Positions 10,967 through 11,105 of a stretch of 11,105 bases of DNA are shown here, in pieces. The DNA lies in NCBI GenBank assembly GCA_964611805.1, contig CAZTBG010000061.1, positions 1 through 11,105 of the forward strand, written 5' to 3'. Numbering within the stretch: the first letter of the stretch is position 1; each line of letters opens with the position of its first letter. The DNA is from W589 sp964611805 (GTDB lineage Bacteria > Chloroflexota > Dehalococcoidia > Dehalococcoidales > Fen-1064). Below the pieces are notes generated by a model. The model was not told the DNA's origin. It did not search any database and saw only the letters and a list, made by a program, of their open reading frames with translations. Both the position numbers and the translations under genes were made by a program.

Positions 10967-11105
10967 GGTCAAGCGGGTAAAGGCGCATGGTGGATGCCTT
11001 GGCATCAAGGGCCGAAGAAGGGCGTGGTAAGACTGCGATAAGCCTCGGTAAGCTGTCTAGCAAGCCTAGCCGGGGATTCCCGAATGGGGCAACCCGCTCA
11101 GGTAA
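10967..11105 (+). rRNA. 23S ribosomal RNA, 5' part (runs off the right edge)
   Basis: From GGTCAAGCGGGTAAAGG onward the sequence follows the bacterial 23S 5' domain: GCATGGTGGATGCCTTGGCA, GCCGAAGAAGG, CTGCGATAAGCCTCGGTAAG, then CCGAATGGGGCAACCC. The 5' end is placed at GGTCAAG by alignment with the E. coli start GGTTAAGC, whose bases pair with the 3' end of 23S rRNA. About 139 bases are visible. No 16S rRNA or tRNA gene lies upstream within the window; the gene has its own promoter and leader. Unlinked 16S and 23S genes are known in Dehalococcoides and some other lineages. Confidence 0.96.

Overview
The window looks like a chromosomal segment of a Chloroflexota bacterium, most likely of the class Dehalococcoidia. 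This is inference, not proof. The grounds are a 23S rRNA gene with its own promoter and no 16S gene in front of it, housekeeping proteins of ordinary bacterial type, frequent TTG/GTG starts with good Shine-Dalgarno (SD) sites, and several dispersed palindromic intergenic repeats of a kind I associate with such genomes. Most genes are moderately GC-rich, but roughly 2330-3400 is clearly richer in A+T.

Layout. Positions 1-352 hold the promoter and first codon of a minus-strand gene that leaves the window, plus a doubtful 34-residue signal-peptide-like ORF. Positions 353-1535 (minus) are a two-gene unit: a Lit-like (DUF1461/TIGR01906) membrane protein and a GNAT acetyltransferase overlapping it by 8 bases. 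Divergent from it, 1670-2090 is a HicB-HicA toxin-antitoxin pair. Then come a repeat cluster (2116-2330), a small two-helix membrane protein and a cysteine-rich protein with an N-terminal zinc ribbon and a phage head-morphogenesis-like C-terminal motif. This stretch reads as an accessory island. It ends near a 29-base sequence that resembles the junction of 23S leader and mature 23S at the far end of the window.

Positions 3481-8977 (plus) are core-like: an Fe-S protein with a CdhE/AcsC-type cysteine motif, the replicative polymerase gene dnaE (apparently leaderless), a three-helix membrane protein and radC. Facing radC, with stop codons overlapping in a CTAG, is a minus-strand O6-alkylguanine-DNA alkyltransferase gene. 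Next comes an inverted pair of dispersed repeats, then a short DnaJ-like co-chaperone gene on the minus strand.

Positions 10365-10966 carry no gene. They hold the dnaJ promoter, a second copy of the repeat with a built-in terminator-like hairpin, and a near-consensus promoter. That promoter is followed by a leader with mutually exclusive terminator and antiterminator folds, leading into 23S rRNA, whose first ~139 bases close the window. DnaE, RadC and the alkyltransferase form a loose replication/repair neighbourhood. The most unusual signals are the attenuator-like 23S leader, its partial duplicate at 3379-3407, and the unrecognised zinc protein.
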